Source of the DNA: Siminovitchia fordii DSM 16014 = CIP 108821
GTDB lineage: Bacteria; Bacillota; Bacilli; Bacillales; Bacillaceae_C
Direction of reading: 5' to 3'
NCBI RefSeq assembly: GCF_000374565.1
Contig: NZ_KB894712.1
Coordinates: 1 to 42,750 of the forward strand
Length of the DNA stretch: 42,750 bases
Position 1 is the first letter of the stretch, and each line of letters opens with the position of its first letter. The position numbers and the translations under genes were made by a program. The notes under the pieces were generated by a model. That model did no database searches and was not told where the DNA came from. It was given only the letters and a program-made list of their open reading frames with translations. Shown piece by piece: positions 1 through 8,748 of this stretch.

Positions 1-50
1 GAATTATATAAATATTGTCATGTTAATTTGTTATAATGTAGATAACAAAA

Positions 51-1418
51 ATGGCGGTGATGAAATTGCTTCATACAAGATCGAGTATTCAAAATGAGAT
101 GGAATTTGTTTGTCTTGAAGACTTAGTTCCCGAAGACCATCTGCTGAGAAAAATTGATAAGCATATTGATTTCTCTTTTATTCTTGAGAAGGTTAGACCT
201 TACTACTGTGAAGATAACGGCCGTCCCTCGTTAGATCCATTGATCCTGTTTAAAATGATGTTCATCGGCTATTTTTTTGGTATTCGTTCGGAACGCCAGC
301 TGGAAAGGGAAATTCAAACGAATGTTGCTTACCGTTGGTTTTTGGGATTGAGGTTATCCGACCCTGTTCCTCATCACTCTACTATCAGTTGGAACCGGTG
401 TAATCGTTTCAAAGATACAGACATCTTCCAAGAGGTCTTTGATGAAATCGTTCTTCAAGCGATCAACCACCGTATGGTTGGCGGGAGAGCGCTATTTACT
501 GATTCTACCCACTTAAAGGCCAGTGCGAACAAACATAAATATACAAAAGAAGTCGTTAAAGTGGAGACACGTGATTACATAGAAGATTTAAATCAAGCTA
601 TAGAAGAAGATCGGAAAAAGCATGGAAAAAAGCCTTTAAAGGCTCGAAGGGAAGTGAAGGAAACAAAAGAGATCCGAAAAAGTAATACAGACCCTGACAG
701 TGGATTCATGTCCCGGGACAATAAACAAGAGATGTTCTGCTATTTGGACCACCGTACGACAGACATGAAATTTAATATTATCACGGATGCCTTTGTCACT
801 CCTGGAAATGTTCATGACTCTGTTCCCTATCTTGAACGTTTGGACCGCCAAATAAAAAGGTTTGGATTTGAAGTGGAAGCCGTAGCACTAGACTCTGGAT
901 ACCTGACAAACCCTATTTGTAAAGGCTTGTTTGACCGGAGTATTTTCGGGGTCATTGCCCATCGCAGGTATCATCCAACACAAGGGTTATTTCCAAAATG
1001 GAAGTTTAAGTATGACGCAGAACATAATGTCTATATCTGCCCCAATGGAGAAACATTAAGCTATTCCACCACAAGCCGTGATGGCTACAGGGAATATAAA
1101 TCGAATCGGAAAAAGTGTGCGGCCTGTCCTCTCTTGGAAAAATGTACCCGGTCTAAAAATCATCAAAAGGTGGTCACCCGCCATGTTTGGGAGGAACATA
1201 AAGATCAAATCCGTCTGAACCGCTTATCATCGGAAGGAAAATTACTATACAAATTTAGAAAAGAGAAAGTTGAACGAAGCTTCGCAGATTCAAAAGAACT
1301 GCATGGGCTTCGTTATTGCCGGTTGAGGGGAATACAAAAGGCAGCCGAGCAGGTGCTACTCACGACGGCCTGCCAGAACATGAAGAAGATTGCCTTACAC
1401 CTGGACAGACAGGACTAG
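51..1418 (+). CDS. IS1182-family transposase
   Basis: DDE-type transposase of 455 residues, full length for the IS1182 family. It would cut and re-insert its own element. The N-terminal DUF772-like part (about residues 20-130) is followed by the DDE domain. The likely acidic residues are Asp in LFTDSTH, Asp in ALDSGY and Glu in [11 protein letters not shown] Cys-rich patch ([10 protein letters not shown]) before the last acidic motif is usual for the family. No frameshift or stop interrupts it, so it may be active. The start is uncertain: ATG at 51 has no clear ribosome binding site, and ATG at 60 follows GGCGGTG. Terminal inverted repeats are not visible; the left end probably lies outside the window. 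It is the only clear mobile gene here and sits downstream of ypeB, tail to tail. Confidence 0.93.
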   Translation: MAVMKLLHTRSSIQNEMEFVCLEDLVPEDHLLRKIDKHIDFSFILEKVRPYYCEDNGRPSLDPLILFKMMFIGYFFGIRSERQLEREIQTNVAYRWFLGLRLSDPVPHHSTISWNRCNRFKDTDIFQEVFDEIVLQAINHRMVGGRALFTDSTHLKASANKHKYTKEVVKVETRDYIEDLNQAIEEDRKKHGKKPLKARREVKETKEIRKSNTDPDSGFMSRDNKQEMFCYLDHRTTDMKFNIITDAFVTPGNVHDSVPYLERLDRQIKRFGFEVEAVALDSGYLTNPICKGLFDRSIFGVIAHRRYHPTQGLFPKWKFKYDAEHNVYICPNGETLSYSTTSRDGYREYKSNRKKCAACPLLEKCTRSKNHQKVVTRHVWEEHKDQIRLNRLSSEGKLLYKFRKEKVERSFADSKELHGLRYCRLRGIQKAAEQVLLTTACQNMKKIALHLDRQD

Positions 1419-1436
1419 GTGTAAGGGAGTCTTTTT
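1393..1436 (+). terminator. Intrinsic terminator at the transposase stop codon
   Basis: A perfect 10-bp inverted repeat (CCTTACACCT, 14-nt loop, AGGTGTAAGG) spans the TAG stop at 1416-1418 and is followed by a short T-run at 1432-1436. Confidence 0.6.
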
Positions 1437-1486
1437 CCCATTTATTTAGGATGAAAAAATAATTGAATATCTCGAAAATACAAGAA

Positions 1487-1531
1487 CAAAAAAAGCTTGT
1501 AGAGAAAAAACACCCACTTTCTCTACAAGCT
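1487..1531 (-). terminator. Terminator of sleB-ypeB
   Basis: A perfect 14-bp stem (arms 1494-1507 and 1518-1531, 10-nt loop) is followed on the minus strand by seven T residues. It lies 24 bases past the ypeB stop and is a strong intrinsic terminator for the germination operon. Confidence 0.85.
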
Positions 1532-1532
1532 G

Positions 1533-1556
1533 AGCAGCCTTGTCAGGCTGCTTTTT
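1533..1556 (+). terminator. Small GC-rich terminator facing out of the IS
   Basis: AGCAGCC and GGCTGCT form a 7-bp hairpin followed by five T residues on the plus strand. It overlaps the ypeB stop codon and would stop plus-strand transcription entering ypeB from the IS side. Confidence 0.6.
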
Positions 1557-2907
1557 ATAACAAGTCTTCATAAACAGGTTCTGCATTTTTCAATTTATCA
1601 ACTTTTTCCTCGATTCCATTTTCCGCATTAATATACATGCGGTATGTGTCACCGTGATCCATTGTACCCAGGAATTCATAGCATAGCACTTCTTTGCCAA
1701 GTTCATTCACAATGACAGCTTTCCTGTTCTCCTGAACCTTTAGATCAGGATTTAACTTTGAGCGCGCTTCTTCCAGGGTCAGATTTGGTTCAGGTAGTTT
1801 TCTTTTTTTACTTCCCTTTAAATAATCATCCGCAGCAAAACCGATGATCTGTCCGTTATCAAGGGCGACTTTTACTTTGATCGACTCAGGATAAATCCTG
1901 ACTCCGTCTTGGTTGGTTACATATGTAAACAGTCCGACGGAATCATATTGTATACTTTCAGCCATTTCAAGGCCATTATACTTATGCCTTTTGAGAAATT
2001 CATCAGCCTTGTTCATGGCCTCATTTAAGCTAATTTGCTGTTTATTCACTTCTCTTGAATCAATGAACCAGATTGGATAGCCACCTTTTCGGGTAATATC
2101 CATCGTTGCTTCGTGTCCTCTATCATTAGCAAGTACGACGTTGTAAAATCCGAAAGAGGACCCTTTCTTGTTTTCAGTTACTTCAACCTTTTTCGGCTGA
2201 TTGATACCGCTGTATTTTTGAGCCAGGGCTATTGCTTCCCTTTTTGATATCTTCTCTCCTTTTAAATGCTCGTAGTTTTCATCCCGTTTTTGAAAACTTA
2301 CGATAGATGGATTTTGAAGATTTTTCTCGTCATACCCAGTTGCATGTTTTTCAACCGTTTTAAATCCATCTATAATCGTATTGTCAGACATTTCTTTTCC
2401 AGAAGCCAATGCCAGTTCAACATCCATCCAGCGAAGATTGTTTTTCAAAGCAAGATTCTGGACTTTTCTTAACTCATTCCTGATTTCTCCGCTTTGATTG
2501 TATAAATTCCTCAAAGTCTTCTGTTCGTCTTTTGACAATGGCTCATCATCCAAATTGCGGACAGCTGTCCTGTAGCTGAATGTACCGATATTCGACAGGA
2601 ATTCTTCCGTTTTATTGAAAGGAAGTAAAGTAAGAGGAAGCTGTCCCACCTGGCTTCGCGCATCGGAAGTGATCCTCCATACATCTGCAAGGGCTGGAGA
2701 TAAAGATTTGCTTGAATTCATTGCAATTGTCCCACCAAGTTTCTCATGCAGTAAATCCATCTGATAGCTCAAATCATGGAATGCCCGTTGATAATTGTTT
2801 TCCGCGTTTATCAAAATTGTATTTTTTTCCTGATGTTCCTGGTAGCCCCAGGCGCCTGCCCCTACTGCAGCGACTACCAATATGGCCATAATTATATTTC
2901 TGATCAA
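1555..2907 (-). CDS. ypeB: Germination protein YpeB
   Basis: YpeB, 450 residues, the usual length. In Bacillus spores YpeB and the cortex-lytic enzyme SleB depend on each other for stable localisation in the cortex/inner membrane region; YpeB is degraded on germination. An N-terminal membrane anchor (about residues 4-22) precedes a long helical region, and the C-terminal half holds repeated PepSY-type segments with the KxxREAIALAQKY pattern. The start is a TTG at 2907 supported by GAGGAGGTG seven bases upstream. It follows sleB by 14 bases and surely shares its transcript. A 14-bp-stem terminator lies just downstream. Confidence 0.96.
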   Translation of the reverse strand: MIRNIIMAILVVAAVGAGAWGYQEHQEKNTILINAENNYQRAFHDLSYQMDLLHEKLGGTIAMNSSKSLSPALADVWRITSDARSQVGQLPLTLLPFNKTEEFLSNIGTFSYRTAVRNLDDEPLSKDEQKTLRNLYNQSGEIRNELRKVQNLALKNNLRWMDVELALASGKEMSDNTIIDGFKTVEKHATGYDEKNLQNPSIVSFQKRDENYEHLKGEKISKREAIALAQKYSGINQPKKVEVTENKKGSSFGFYNVVLANDRGHEATMDITRKGGYPIWFIDSREVNKQQISLNEAMNKADEFLKRHKYNGLEMAESIQYDSVGLFTYVTNQDGVRIYPESIKVKVALDNGQIIGFAADDYLKGSKKRKLPEPNLTLEEARSKLNPDLKVQENRKAVIVNELGKEVLCYEFLGTMDHGDTYRMYINAENGIEEKVDKLKNAEPVYEDLL

Positions 2908-2921
2908 GCCTTTTCACCTCC

Positions 2922-3701
2922 TCAGCTGCAGAATATATGTTTCCCAATTTTTTTTATTTGAGGTCTTGACCAAATCCATGCACTTGTTGCCGTATCCGGA
3001 TTGAAATAGTAGAGGGCGTTGCTTGATGGGTCCCAGCCATTGATCGCATCCAAAACAGCTTTTTTGGATGTTTCATTCGGCTCTAACCAAATTTGTCCAT
3101 CAGCGACTGCAGTAAATGCGCCCGGTTCAAAGATCACTCCGGAGACCGTATTTGGAAAAGAAGCGCTGTTCACCCTATTTAAAATGACCGCGGCAACAGC
3201 AACCTGCCCCTCATATGGTTCGCCCCTTGCTTCACCATGTACGGCATTCGCCATAAGCTGAATATCATTTTGTGAGAAGCCGGCGGGCGTATTGACTGCT
3301 GTTGGCTTTGATGCTCCGCCTGTACTTCCCTTTCCGCCATAATAGGTAAAGTTTTTACCTTTATTCACTTGTTCTTTTACGTATTGCTTGTTATATTTGG
3401 ACGCCTTCACCAATTTTGCTTTTGTAGTTTCCCCGGCAAGACCGTCCACTTTAAGCCCGAAGTTATTTTGGAAGTTCCTCAGGGCCCAATACGTCCCCCA
3501 ACCGAATACACCGTCTATTTTCCCATGATAATACCCGAGATATTGAAGCCTGGCCTGGAGTTCAATAACATCATCCCCCACTGCACCTTGTTGTATGACT
3601 TGGTTGGTGAATGCCTCTGTTTTCACCCCCGGGGAGGCTGTTGTAGCGATGGCACACAATAACACAACGATCACCATTTTGCCCATCGTGGCATACTTCA
3701 T
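2922..3701 (-). CDS. sleB: Spore cortex-lytic enzyme SleB
   Basis: SleB, a lytic transglycosylase that acts on muramic-lactam cortex peptidoglycan during germination. It has a signal peptide (about residues 1-30), a peptidoglycan-binding domain (about 35-100; repeated LQxxLxxLGYY and DGxxGxxT patterns) and the SleB/CwlJ hydrolase_2 domain (about 145-259) with the family Glu in HGEARGE. I chose ATG at 3701 (259 residues) because GGAGGG lies seven bases before it; an in-frame GTG at 3716 is part of that binding site. It is shorter than B. subtilis SleB (about 305) because the linker is shorter. It is first in the sleB-ypeB operon, with a sigma-G-like promoter upstream. Confidence 0.95.
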   Translation of the reverse strand: MKYATMGKMVIVVLLCAIATTASPGVKTEAFTNQVIQQGAVGDDVIELQARLQYLGYYHGKIDGVFGWGTYWALRNFQNNFGLKVDGLAGETTKAKLVKASKYNKQYVKEQVNKGKNFTYYGGKGSTGGASKPTAVNTPAGFSQNDIQLMANAVHGEARGEPYEGQVAVAAVILNRVNSASFPNTVSGVIFEPGAFTAVADGQIWLEPNETSKKAVLDAINGWDPSSNALYYFNPDTATSAWIWSRPQIKKIGKHIFCS

Positions 3702-3735
3702 GCTGTAACCCTCCACATATTAATTTTCATGCCGA

Positions 3736-3765
3736 TAGTATTTGAATTTGAAGCTTTTTTATTCA
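3736..3765 (-). promoter_or_regulatory. Sigma-G-like promoter of sleB-ypeB
   Basis: On the minus strand TGAATA (3760-3765) and AATACTA (3736-3742) are separated by 17 bases, close to the sigma-G consensus, about 35 bases upstream of the sleB start. Forespore expression of sleB is known in B. subtilis. Confidence 0.7.
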
Positions 3766-3876
3766 ATTTTGATTCATTAGATAAACGTGCCTTGAACACT
3801 GAAGACGGTAAAACGGTCGCTGAGAAGCGGCCTGAAGCCTGAAAGGAACAAGTTTTTTCTATAAAATTCCATAATA

Positions 3877-3914
3877 AAAACGCATCCGCCTAGATCAGAC
3901 AGATGCGTTTTTTT
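3877..3914. terminator. Terminator at the end of prsW
   Basis: AAACGCATC and GATGCGTTT pair across the prsW stop codon. T-runs follow on both strands (TTTTT on the minus side, seven T on the plus side), so it can work in both directions between prsW and the sleB promoter. Confidence 0.75.
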
Positions 3915-4584
3915 CCTGAATTTTTCTTCCGTAAAGTTTTTTCGTAAGCAGATGGGCATGTTTGACTTTTCTCAAACCGAGCCACCATAAAAACAGCATG
4001 AAAGGGAGAATATAATAAAGCCAATTTTTCTCGGAGAATAATATGAAATCATATAGTCCATGTAATATGAATGGCACAAAAAAAGAGAAAAAAAGACATC
4101 TTTTTTGGGAACTGTCTGTTTGGAATTTGGCCTTCCCCAAATAGTATCCCATGATAACACCAAACAAGGCATGGCTTGATACAGGCAGCAATGCGCGGCC
4201 AAGTGCAAAGCTTACACCATTTGCAGCTAGATATAAAATATTTTCTACCGTTGCAAAACCAAGCGAGATGCTTGCTCCATATACGATTCCGTCGAAAGGT
4301 TCATCAAATTCGGCATGCTGATAAATAGCAAGGAAAAGTACAAACCATTTAAAGAACTCTTCAAATAATGCAGCAGATAAAAATGCCGACAGAAGGCTCC
4401 CCTGAATAATTTCTTCCACAGACATGATATATTGAATAAACATTATCGGAAAAGTAATAACAGCACCCATTAAAAACGTCTTGAACACTGTCAAAATGGG
4501 CTCCTGGTCAAATTGATCCCTCAAATAAAAATAACTTAACAGAGCTAATCCCGGGGCAACACCAGCTGAGACTACCACCAGCAT
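3895..4584 (-). CDS. prsW: Intramembrane protease PrsW
   Basis: PrsW (YpdC), 229 residues, a polytopic membrane protease. In B. subtilis it makes the first cut in the anti-sigma factor RsiW and so releases sigma-W in response to cell-envelope stress. The family glutamate motif is visible as FEEFFKW, followed by FATVEN, HALFGVIMGYYLG and FILHGLYDF, which together carry the conserved Glu and His residues. Eight or so hydrophobic segments are evident. AAGAGGG lies eight bases before the ATG. The upstream neighbour is a divergent asparaginase gene; downstream, beyond a terminator, is sleB. No rsiW is in the window. Confidence 0.93.
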   Translation of the reverse strand: MLVVVSAGVAPGLALLSYFYLRDQFDQEPILTVFKTFLMGAVITFPIMFIQYIMSVEEIIQGSLLSAFLSAALFEEFFKWFVLFLAIYQHAEFDEPFDGIVYGASISLGFATVENILYLAANGVSFALGRALLPVSSHALFGVIMGYYLGKAKFQTDSSQKRCLFFSFFVPFILHGLYDFILFSEKNWLYYILPFMLFLWWLGLRKVKHAHLLTKKLYGRKIQEKNASV

Positions 4585-4666
4585 ACACAGCCCTCTTTCT
4601 TTTTCATTTATTCCATCGTATCATGGAAAATAGAGTTTGAACATGCAAAGTTGCAGTATTTTACGC

Positions 4667-4671
4667 AGGAG
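4667..4671 (+). promoter_or_regulatory. Ribosome binding site of the asparaginase
   Basis: AGGAG with eight bases to the ATG at 4680; it fixes the start directly on the family N-terminal strand. Confidence 0.6.
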
Positions 4672-4679
4672 TTGAAAAA

Positions 4680-5654
4680 ATGAAACATATACTTGTCATC
4701 CATACAGGCGGGACTATTTCAATGGAAGCAGATACCGAGAATAATACAGTAAATATTGGTGATACCAACCCGTTGACAAAGGGACTGGAAGACCTCCGTA
4801 AGCTTGCCCGCCTCACCGTTAAGGAACCATTGCATAAGCCATCTCCACATATCACGATAAACGATATGCTGGAACTCAAACGCCTAATCGAGTCGGAATG
4901 CGCAAGCGGAGATATTGACGGGGTAGTCATCACCCATGGCACGGATACAATGGAAGAAACGGCTTTTTTCCTTGATCTGACCCTCGATACGGACACACCG
5001 GTTATCATGACTGGCGCTATGCGTTCGATCAATGAAACCGGATCAGATGGATTATATAATATTTTGTCGGCTATTCGTACAGCAGTATATGAAAAATCCA
5101 TAGGAAAGGGTTTGCTGGTCGTCTTCAATGATGAGATACATACTGCCCGTGAAGTGACAAAAGTTCACACGACAAACGCGGCAGCTTTTCAGAGTGTGGT
5201 TACCGGACCGATTGGAACGATAACGAACGGTTCCGTCACTTTTCATTATGATCCACTGCCGGAACTTAAAATAAAGGTAAATAAAATCACAAAACGTGTT
5301 GGATTGATTAAGGCTTATGCGGGGATGGATTCTTCCATTTTGTATACATTAAGTGAATTGAAATATGACGGTGTCGTGATAGAAGCACTGGGTCAAGGAA
5401 ACCTCCCTCCTGATGCTGTCGATGGGGTTGATAAGCTGCTTTCCAATGGGATACCGGTCGTCCTTGTTTCAAGATGCCTGAAGGGCAGTGTCCAGGATAC
5501 ATATGGTTATCCGGGTGGTGGCAAACAGTTGAAGGAACTTGGAGTTATTTTTTGCACAGGGTTAAACGGGCAAAAAGCACGTCTGAAACTATTAGCTGCA
5601 CTGATGCAAACAAATGAGATACAAAAATTGAAAGATGAATATTTTTCTGCTTGA
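4680..5654 (+). CDS. L-asparaginase
   Basis: Cytoplasmic asparaginase, 324 residues, converting L-asparagine to aspartate and ammonia. Active-site residues of the family are all present: Thr12 in TGGTIS, Thr88-Asp89 in THGTDTMEE and Lys161 in VTKVHTT, at nearly the same numbers as mature E. coli asparaginase II. There is no signal peptide, so it acts inside the cell. It lacks an aspartase partner (the ansAB arrangement) and stands alone, divergent from prsW; no ansR-like regulator is nearby. In B. subtilis gudB lies in about this position beside ypdA, so the asparaginase occupies a variable slot. I leave the symbol empty because Bacillus has several asparaginase paralogues. Confidence 0.93.
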   Translation: MKHILVIHTGGTISMEADTENNTVNIGDTNPLTKGLEDLRKLARLTVKEPLHKPSPHITINDMLELKRLIESECASGDIDGVVITHGTDTMEETAFFLDLTLDTDTPVIMTGAMRSINETGSDGLYNILSAIRTAVYEKSIGKGLLVVFNDEIHTAREVTKVHTTNAAAFQSVVTGPIGTITNGSVTFHYDPLPELKIKVNKITKRVGLIKAYAGMDSSILYTLSELKYDGVVIEALGQGNLPPDAVDGVDKLLSNGIPVVLVSRCLKGSVQDTYGYPGGGKQLKELGVIFCTGLNGQKARLKLLAALMQTNEIQKLKDEYFSA

Positions 5655-5808
5655 TTATTCGGCTTCGGGGCTGTTCATTCCCTAGCAGTTAAAGCGTCCA
5701 GACTAAAGAGACAATCAAAAGGTGATACTTGATAAGTCTATTTCACAGCTGCCACAGATTATTGACTTGCCCCTTTCATGTTTGCGCTAGAATTAACACT
5801 TTCTTCGT

Positions 5809-5844
5809 AAAAAACATCCCGGTCAATTGGATTGCCGGGATGTT
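5809..5844 (-). terminator. Terminator of ypdA
   Basis: A 10-bp stem (AACATCCCGG and CCGGGATGTT) with a 12-nt loop contains the end of ypdA and is followed by six T residues on the minus strand. Confidence 0.85.
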
Positions 5845-6815
5845 GTAATAAATGATTCTCTTTTTTGAATGGCAGCAGCAATTTGACCTCCATGAAAACG
5901 TCCATTTTCAATAAATATTTCATTTGCATTATTTCCGGCAGCGATGACTCCTGCAATAAATAAATCCGGAATATTCGTTTCCATGGTCTCAGGATCATAC
6001 TCAGGCCTTCCGGTCAATTCATCCATCTGCACACCCATCGCTCTTATAAACGTGTGATCGGGATGATATCCTGTCATGGCAAATACAAAATCATTCGGGA
6101 TTTCCTCTTTCCCCTGGTCCGTAACATAGACGATGCTCGTTTCGGTAATTTCTTTTACCTCTGAGTTAAAAAGCATCGTGATTTCCCCATCTCTTGCTAA
6201 CGCCTCAAAGTCCGGAAGCACCCATGGTTTGATGCTGGAGGAATATTTGCTTCCTCGATATATTACCGTCACTCTTGCTCCAGCTTTTTGAAGTTCAAGT
6301 GCTGCATCGATCGCTGAATTTTTACCTCCAATAACCGCTACATCCATATCAAAATAAGGATGAGCTTCTTTGAAATAATGAGAAACTTTATCGAGATGTT
6401 CCCCTTTGATTCCCATTAGATTCGGATTGTCATAATATCCTGTTGAAATAATGACGTACCGTGATTCATACTTGTTCCGATCCGTAGTGACCTGAAAAAA
6501 CCCATCCCTTTTTTCGACGGATTCCACCATTTCAAACCTGTTAATTCTTAAATCCTTTCTTTTGACCACTTCGCGATAATAGGTAAGAGCTTCATTCCTC
6601 TTTGGCTTCCGATTGACTGTCAAAAACGGGACATCACCGATTTCCAGTTTTTCACTCGTACTAAAGAAAGTTTGGTGAGTCGGATAACGATAGATGGCAT
6701 TTACAATATTTCCTTTTTCAATAATTAAGGGGTTTTTGCCTATTTGTTTCAATGCAATGGCTGCCGACAGACCACACGGTCCTCCGCCGACTATGATACA
6801 ATCCTCTTGCTGCAT
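5823..6815 (-). CDS. ypdA: Bacilliredoxin reductase YpdA (Bdr)
   Basis: FAD- and NADPH-dependent reductase that recycles bacilliredoxins in bacillithiol redox control. The FAD Rossmann motif GGGPCGL at the N-terminus includes the Cys14 that is conserved and functionally important in YpdA; the NADPH motif VAVIGGKNSA lies near residue 170; the second FAD motif DLFIAGVI is near the C-terminus. The protein lacks the CxxC of thioredoxin reductases, as expected. About 330 residues from ATG at 6815, which puts Cys at position 14. AGGAG is 11 bases before that ATG and 5 bases before an in-frame GTG at 6821, so two extra residues are possible. A longer open frame to 6893 crosses the mecB terminator and is unlikely to be translated. 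Confidence 0.94.
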   Translation of the reverse strand: MQQEDCIIVGGGPCGLSAAIALKQIGKNPLIIEKGNIVNAIYRYPTHQTFFSTSEKLEIGDVPFLTVNRKPKRNEALTYYREVVKRKDLRINRFEMVESVEKRDGFFQVTTDRNKYESRYVIISTGYYDNPNLMGIKGEHLDKVSHYFKEAHPYFDMDVAVIGGKNSAIDAALELQKAGARVTVIYRGSKYSSSIKPWVLPDFEALARDGEITMLFNSEVKEITETSIVYVTDQGKEEIPNDFVFAMTGYHPDHTFIRAMGVQMDELTGRPEYDPETMETNIPDLFIAGVIAAGNNANEIFIENGRFHGGQIAAAIQKRESFITTSRQSN

Positions 6816-6846
6816 GGACACCGACTCTCCTATCTTACAATTACTA

Positions 6847-6879
6847 AAAAAATCTCCTTTCTTTATGATAGGAGATTTC
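6847..6879 (-). terminator. Terminator of mecB
   Basis: A 9-bp stem (AAATCTCCT and AGGAGATTT, 11-nt loop) is followed on the minus strand by a run of seven T. It separates mecB from ypdA, implying that ypdA has its own promoter in or near this hairpin. Confidence 0.8.
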
Positions 6880-6903
6880 GACTTTCCGTGCAAAAATAAT
6901 GTT

Positions 6904-7476
6904 TTAAAAATGTCTGTGTATTAATGAGAATGCCACTTTATCTATGATTTTATTTCCATAATCCTCCAAGTAAGCTTCCGTCACACCGGACAATTCACCG
7001 TATTCACTGCAGAGGCTCCCCATAATTCCACTCACTTCAGAGGTACCGTCAATTTTTAAATAATAGCTGCCGTCCAAAGCAAATAAAGAACTGCTTTCAC
7101 AACCAATATTTAATGCTGTTACTCTTTTTACCAGCAGAATGATATGGTCAAATTCCTCAAATCTATATAAAAGCCCCAAGCTATTTCCTGCTACCAGCCC
7201 CTCATCCTTTACAGGCGAATCTTGCCAGGGTTCTTCCTCTTCCAATGTCAAGATTAAAACGAGTTCCCTGGATGTTAGGGAAAAAATCTCGACGGAGACG
7301 GCACCAAAGTCATTGAGTTCATATACCCTGCTTGCTTCATCTAACATTTCATCAAATAAAACATCCCATACAAAGGTGTCTTTCAATAGTTCGTCTTGCA
7401 AAAAACCCTTCTTTGTCAACTCTTCGAAAGTAATTGAATATTTGATTTTATTTGATGATATTCTCTCCAGCTTCAT
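6904..7476 (-). CDS. mecB: Adaptor protein MecB (YpbH), MecA family
   Basis: MecA-family adaptor, 190 residues (B. subtilis YpbH about 194). MecA-type adaptors bring substrates to the ClpC-ClpP protease; MecB is the less studied paralogue and its substrates are poorly defined. The N-terminal substrate-binding part has the MKLERISSNKIKYSITFEEL start, then an acidic linker rich in Glu (about residues 75-90), then the C-terminal ClpC-binding domain (about 100-190) with the RFEEFDHII pattern. A GGGGGCGGG-type binding site lies before the ATG. It sits between ypbG and ypdA as in B. subtilis, which supports MecB rather than MecA. Confidence 0.9.
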   Translation of the reverse strand: MKLERISSNKIKYSITFEELTKKGFLQDELLKDTFVWDVLFDEMLDEASRVYELNDFGAVSVEIFSLTSRELVLILTLEEEEPWQDSPVKDEGLVAGNSLGLLYRFEEFDHIILLVKRVTALNIGCESSSLFALDGSYYLKIDGTSEVSGIMGSLCSEYGELSGVTEAYLEDYGNKIIDKVAFSLIHRHF

Positions 7477-7558
7477 TAGACCCGCCCCCTGAGGAATACT
7501 GTTATCCTCATACTATGAAAGAGGCGCCGGATGGTTCATGGAAGTGCCGGCTGATATC

Positions 7559-8326
7559 TCAACCCTTTTTGACAGTGATCAAATGTGTTTCTGCAGGAGC
7601 GCCAAGTCTGAGCGGCAGCAAGGAGGTACCATAACCGTTGCTGACAAACAATGTTGTCCATTGATATTCCTTGATCCCGCCTTTTTCGTATGGACCCATT
7701 CCGAAGATGCGGATTTGCCCGCCATGGGTGTGCCCGCTTAGAATAAGGGGGACACCGTCTGAGTCTGTCACTTTTTCTGCAAGATCGGGGCTGTGGCTGA
7801 GTACGATTCTGAACGCGGTCTTTTTTATTGAGTATAGGATAGCTTGCATCGAGTCGGATGTATTTGGATAATCGGTGCCAATCAATACAATTTTGTTATC
7901 GAAAGTCGGCAAAAAAGCAGAGTTATTTTTCAAAACAGTTACATCAAACTCACGAAACAACTCTTCCAGTTTTTGTATGTCAACCTCGTAATCATTGTTT
8001 CCCCAGATAAAGTATATGGGTGCAATTTCAATCAGTTTTTTTATATTCTCCCTGACACGTGAAAAAGGAACACCTTTTTCAGTCAAATCCCCGCCAATGA
8101 TCACAACATCTGCACTACCTTTTGCTTCATGAATGATACTGTCATGAATGCTTCTTCGATGAATATCCGAAATGAAGAATATGGTCAGATCATCAATCTG
8201 TGCAGGATAGTCGTCAAATGTCAATACTTCCTCCCGGACGGTATTCGCAAACGCCGCACGGACCATCATTACAATAAGAAATGCCGCTGCAATAAGCAGC
8301 ACTGCCGCCAATAAAAATCCTGTCAT
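7559..8326 (-). CDS. ypbG: Metallophosphoesterase YpbG
   Basis: Membrane-anchored calcineurin-like metallophosphoesterase, 255 residues from ATG at 8326. One N-terminal membrane segment (about residues 2-24) is followed by the five metal-binding blocks: SDIH, GGDL, GNND (in place of the more common GNHD), SHSPD and GHTHGGQ. This resembles the YaeI/YkuE type; the true substrate is not known. The start follows AAGGTGAT; an in-frame TTG at 8347 gives seven more residues but lacks such a site. The GNND variant removes the usual catalytic His of the third block but is seen among YpbG-type proteins. It is divergent from the cotJ operon. Confidence 0.9.
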   Translation of the reverse strand: MTGFLLAAVLLIAAAFLIVMMVRAAFANTVREEVLTFDDYPAQIDDLTIFFISDIHRRSIHDSIIHEAKGSADVVIIGGDLTEKGVPFSRVRENIKKLIEIAPIYFIWGNNDYEVDIQKLEELFREFDVTVLKNNSAFLPTFDNKIVLIGTDYPNTSDSMQAILYSIKKTAFRIVLSHSPDLAEKVTDSDGVPLILSGHTHGGQIRIFGMGPYEKGGIKEYQWTTLFVSNGYGTSLLPLRLGAPAETHLITVKKG

Positions 8327-8517
8327 GCCATCACCTTGGTTTTTCAACTTTCCCGCACGATTGGCAGAATGTTATACGGTCCCCATCTTAACATATGGCT
8401 CCATAAAAACAATAGTCTTATTACCGTATGCACAAAGACTTCATATATCTATATAGGAATGTTTGGTTGCCCATTCCAATATAGTATTAAGGATGACATA
8501 TAGAAGGAGGAGTTTGT

Positions 8518-8748
8518 GTGCCTACCCATCATAAGACCTATCATCCGTATATCAGCCCTTTTGATCCATGCCCACCGATTGCGGTTAAATCATATTCCAC
8601 CCCTCCCAATCTTTATTTGGGATTCCAGCCGCCGAATCTGCCCCAATTTTCACCGAGGGAAGCATTAAAAAAAGGTACGCTTTGGAAAGTATTTTATGAT
8701 CCGTATTACAGCCCTTATGAAAGAGCAAAGGAGGGGTCTGACTCATGA
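8518..8748 (+). CDS. cotJA: Spore coat associated protein CotJA
   Basis: CotJA, 76 residues, Pro- and Tyr-rich (FDPCPPI, GFQPPNLPQF, LWKVFYDPYY), first gene of the cotJABC operon whose products enter the inner spore coat. The start is GTG at 8518, seven bases after AAGGAGG. The stop overlaps the cotJB ATG by four bases, implying translational coupling. Expression in B. subtilis depends on sigma-E; I could not identify a convincing sigma-E promoter in 8400-8510. No transmembrane segment is seen. Confidence 0.93.
   Translation: MPTHHKTYHPYISPFDPCPPIAVKSYSTPPNLYLGFQPPNLPQFSPREALKKGTLWKVFYDPYYSPYERAKEGSDS

Noticed and set aside
15-37. Promoter of the transposase (TTGTCA and TATAAT)
   Set aside because: The spacing is only 11 bases; TATAAT alone is not enough to call it.
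1-1500. Terminal inverted repeats of the IS element
   Set aside because: Comparing the first 50 bases with the reverse complement of 1437-1490 gave no convincing match; the left end is probably outside the window.
3699-3716. GTG start for sleB at 3716
   Set aside because: That GTG is part of the GTGGAGGG binding site; ATG 3701 has proper spacing.
6816-6893. 26-codon N-terminal extension of ypdA
   Set aside because: It runs across the mecB terminator hairpin and does not fit the family N-terminus, which starts just before the FAD motif.
8430-8510. Sigma-E promoter for cotJABC (CATATAGA with CAATATA upstream)
   Set aside because: The start would fall inside or after the ribosome binding site, and the other TCATATA/CATATATC motifs have wrong spacing.
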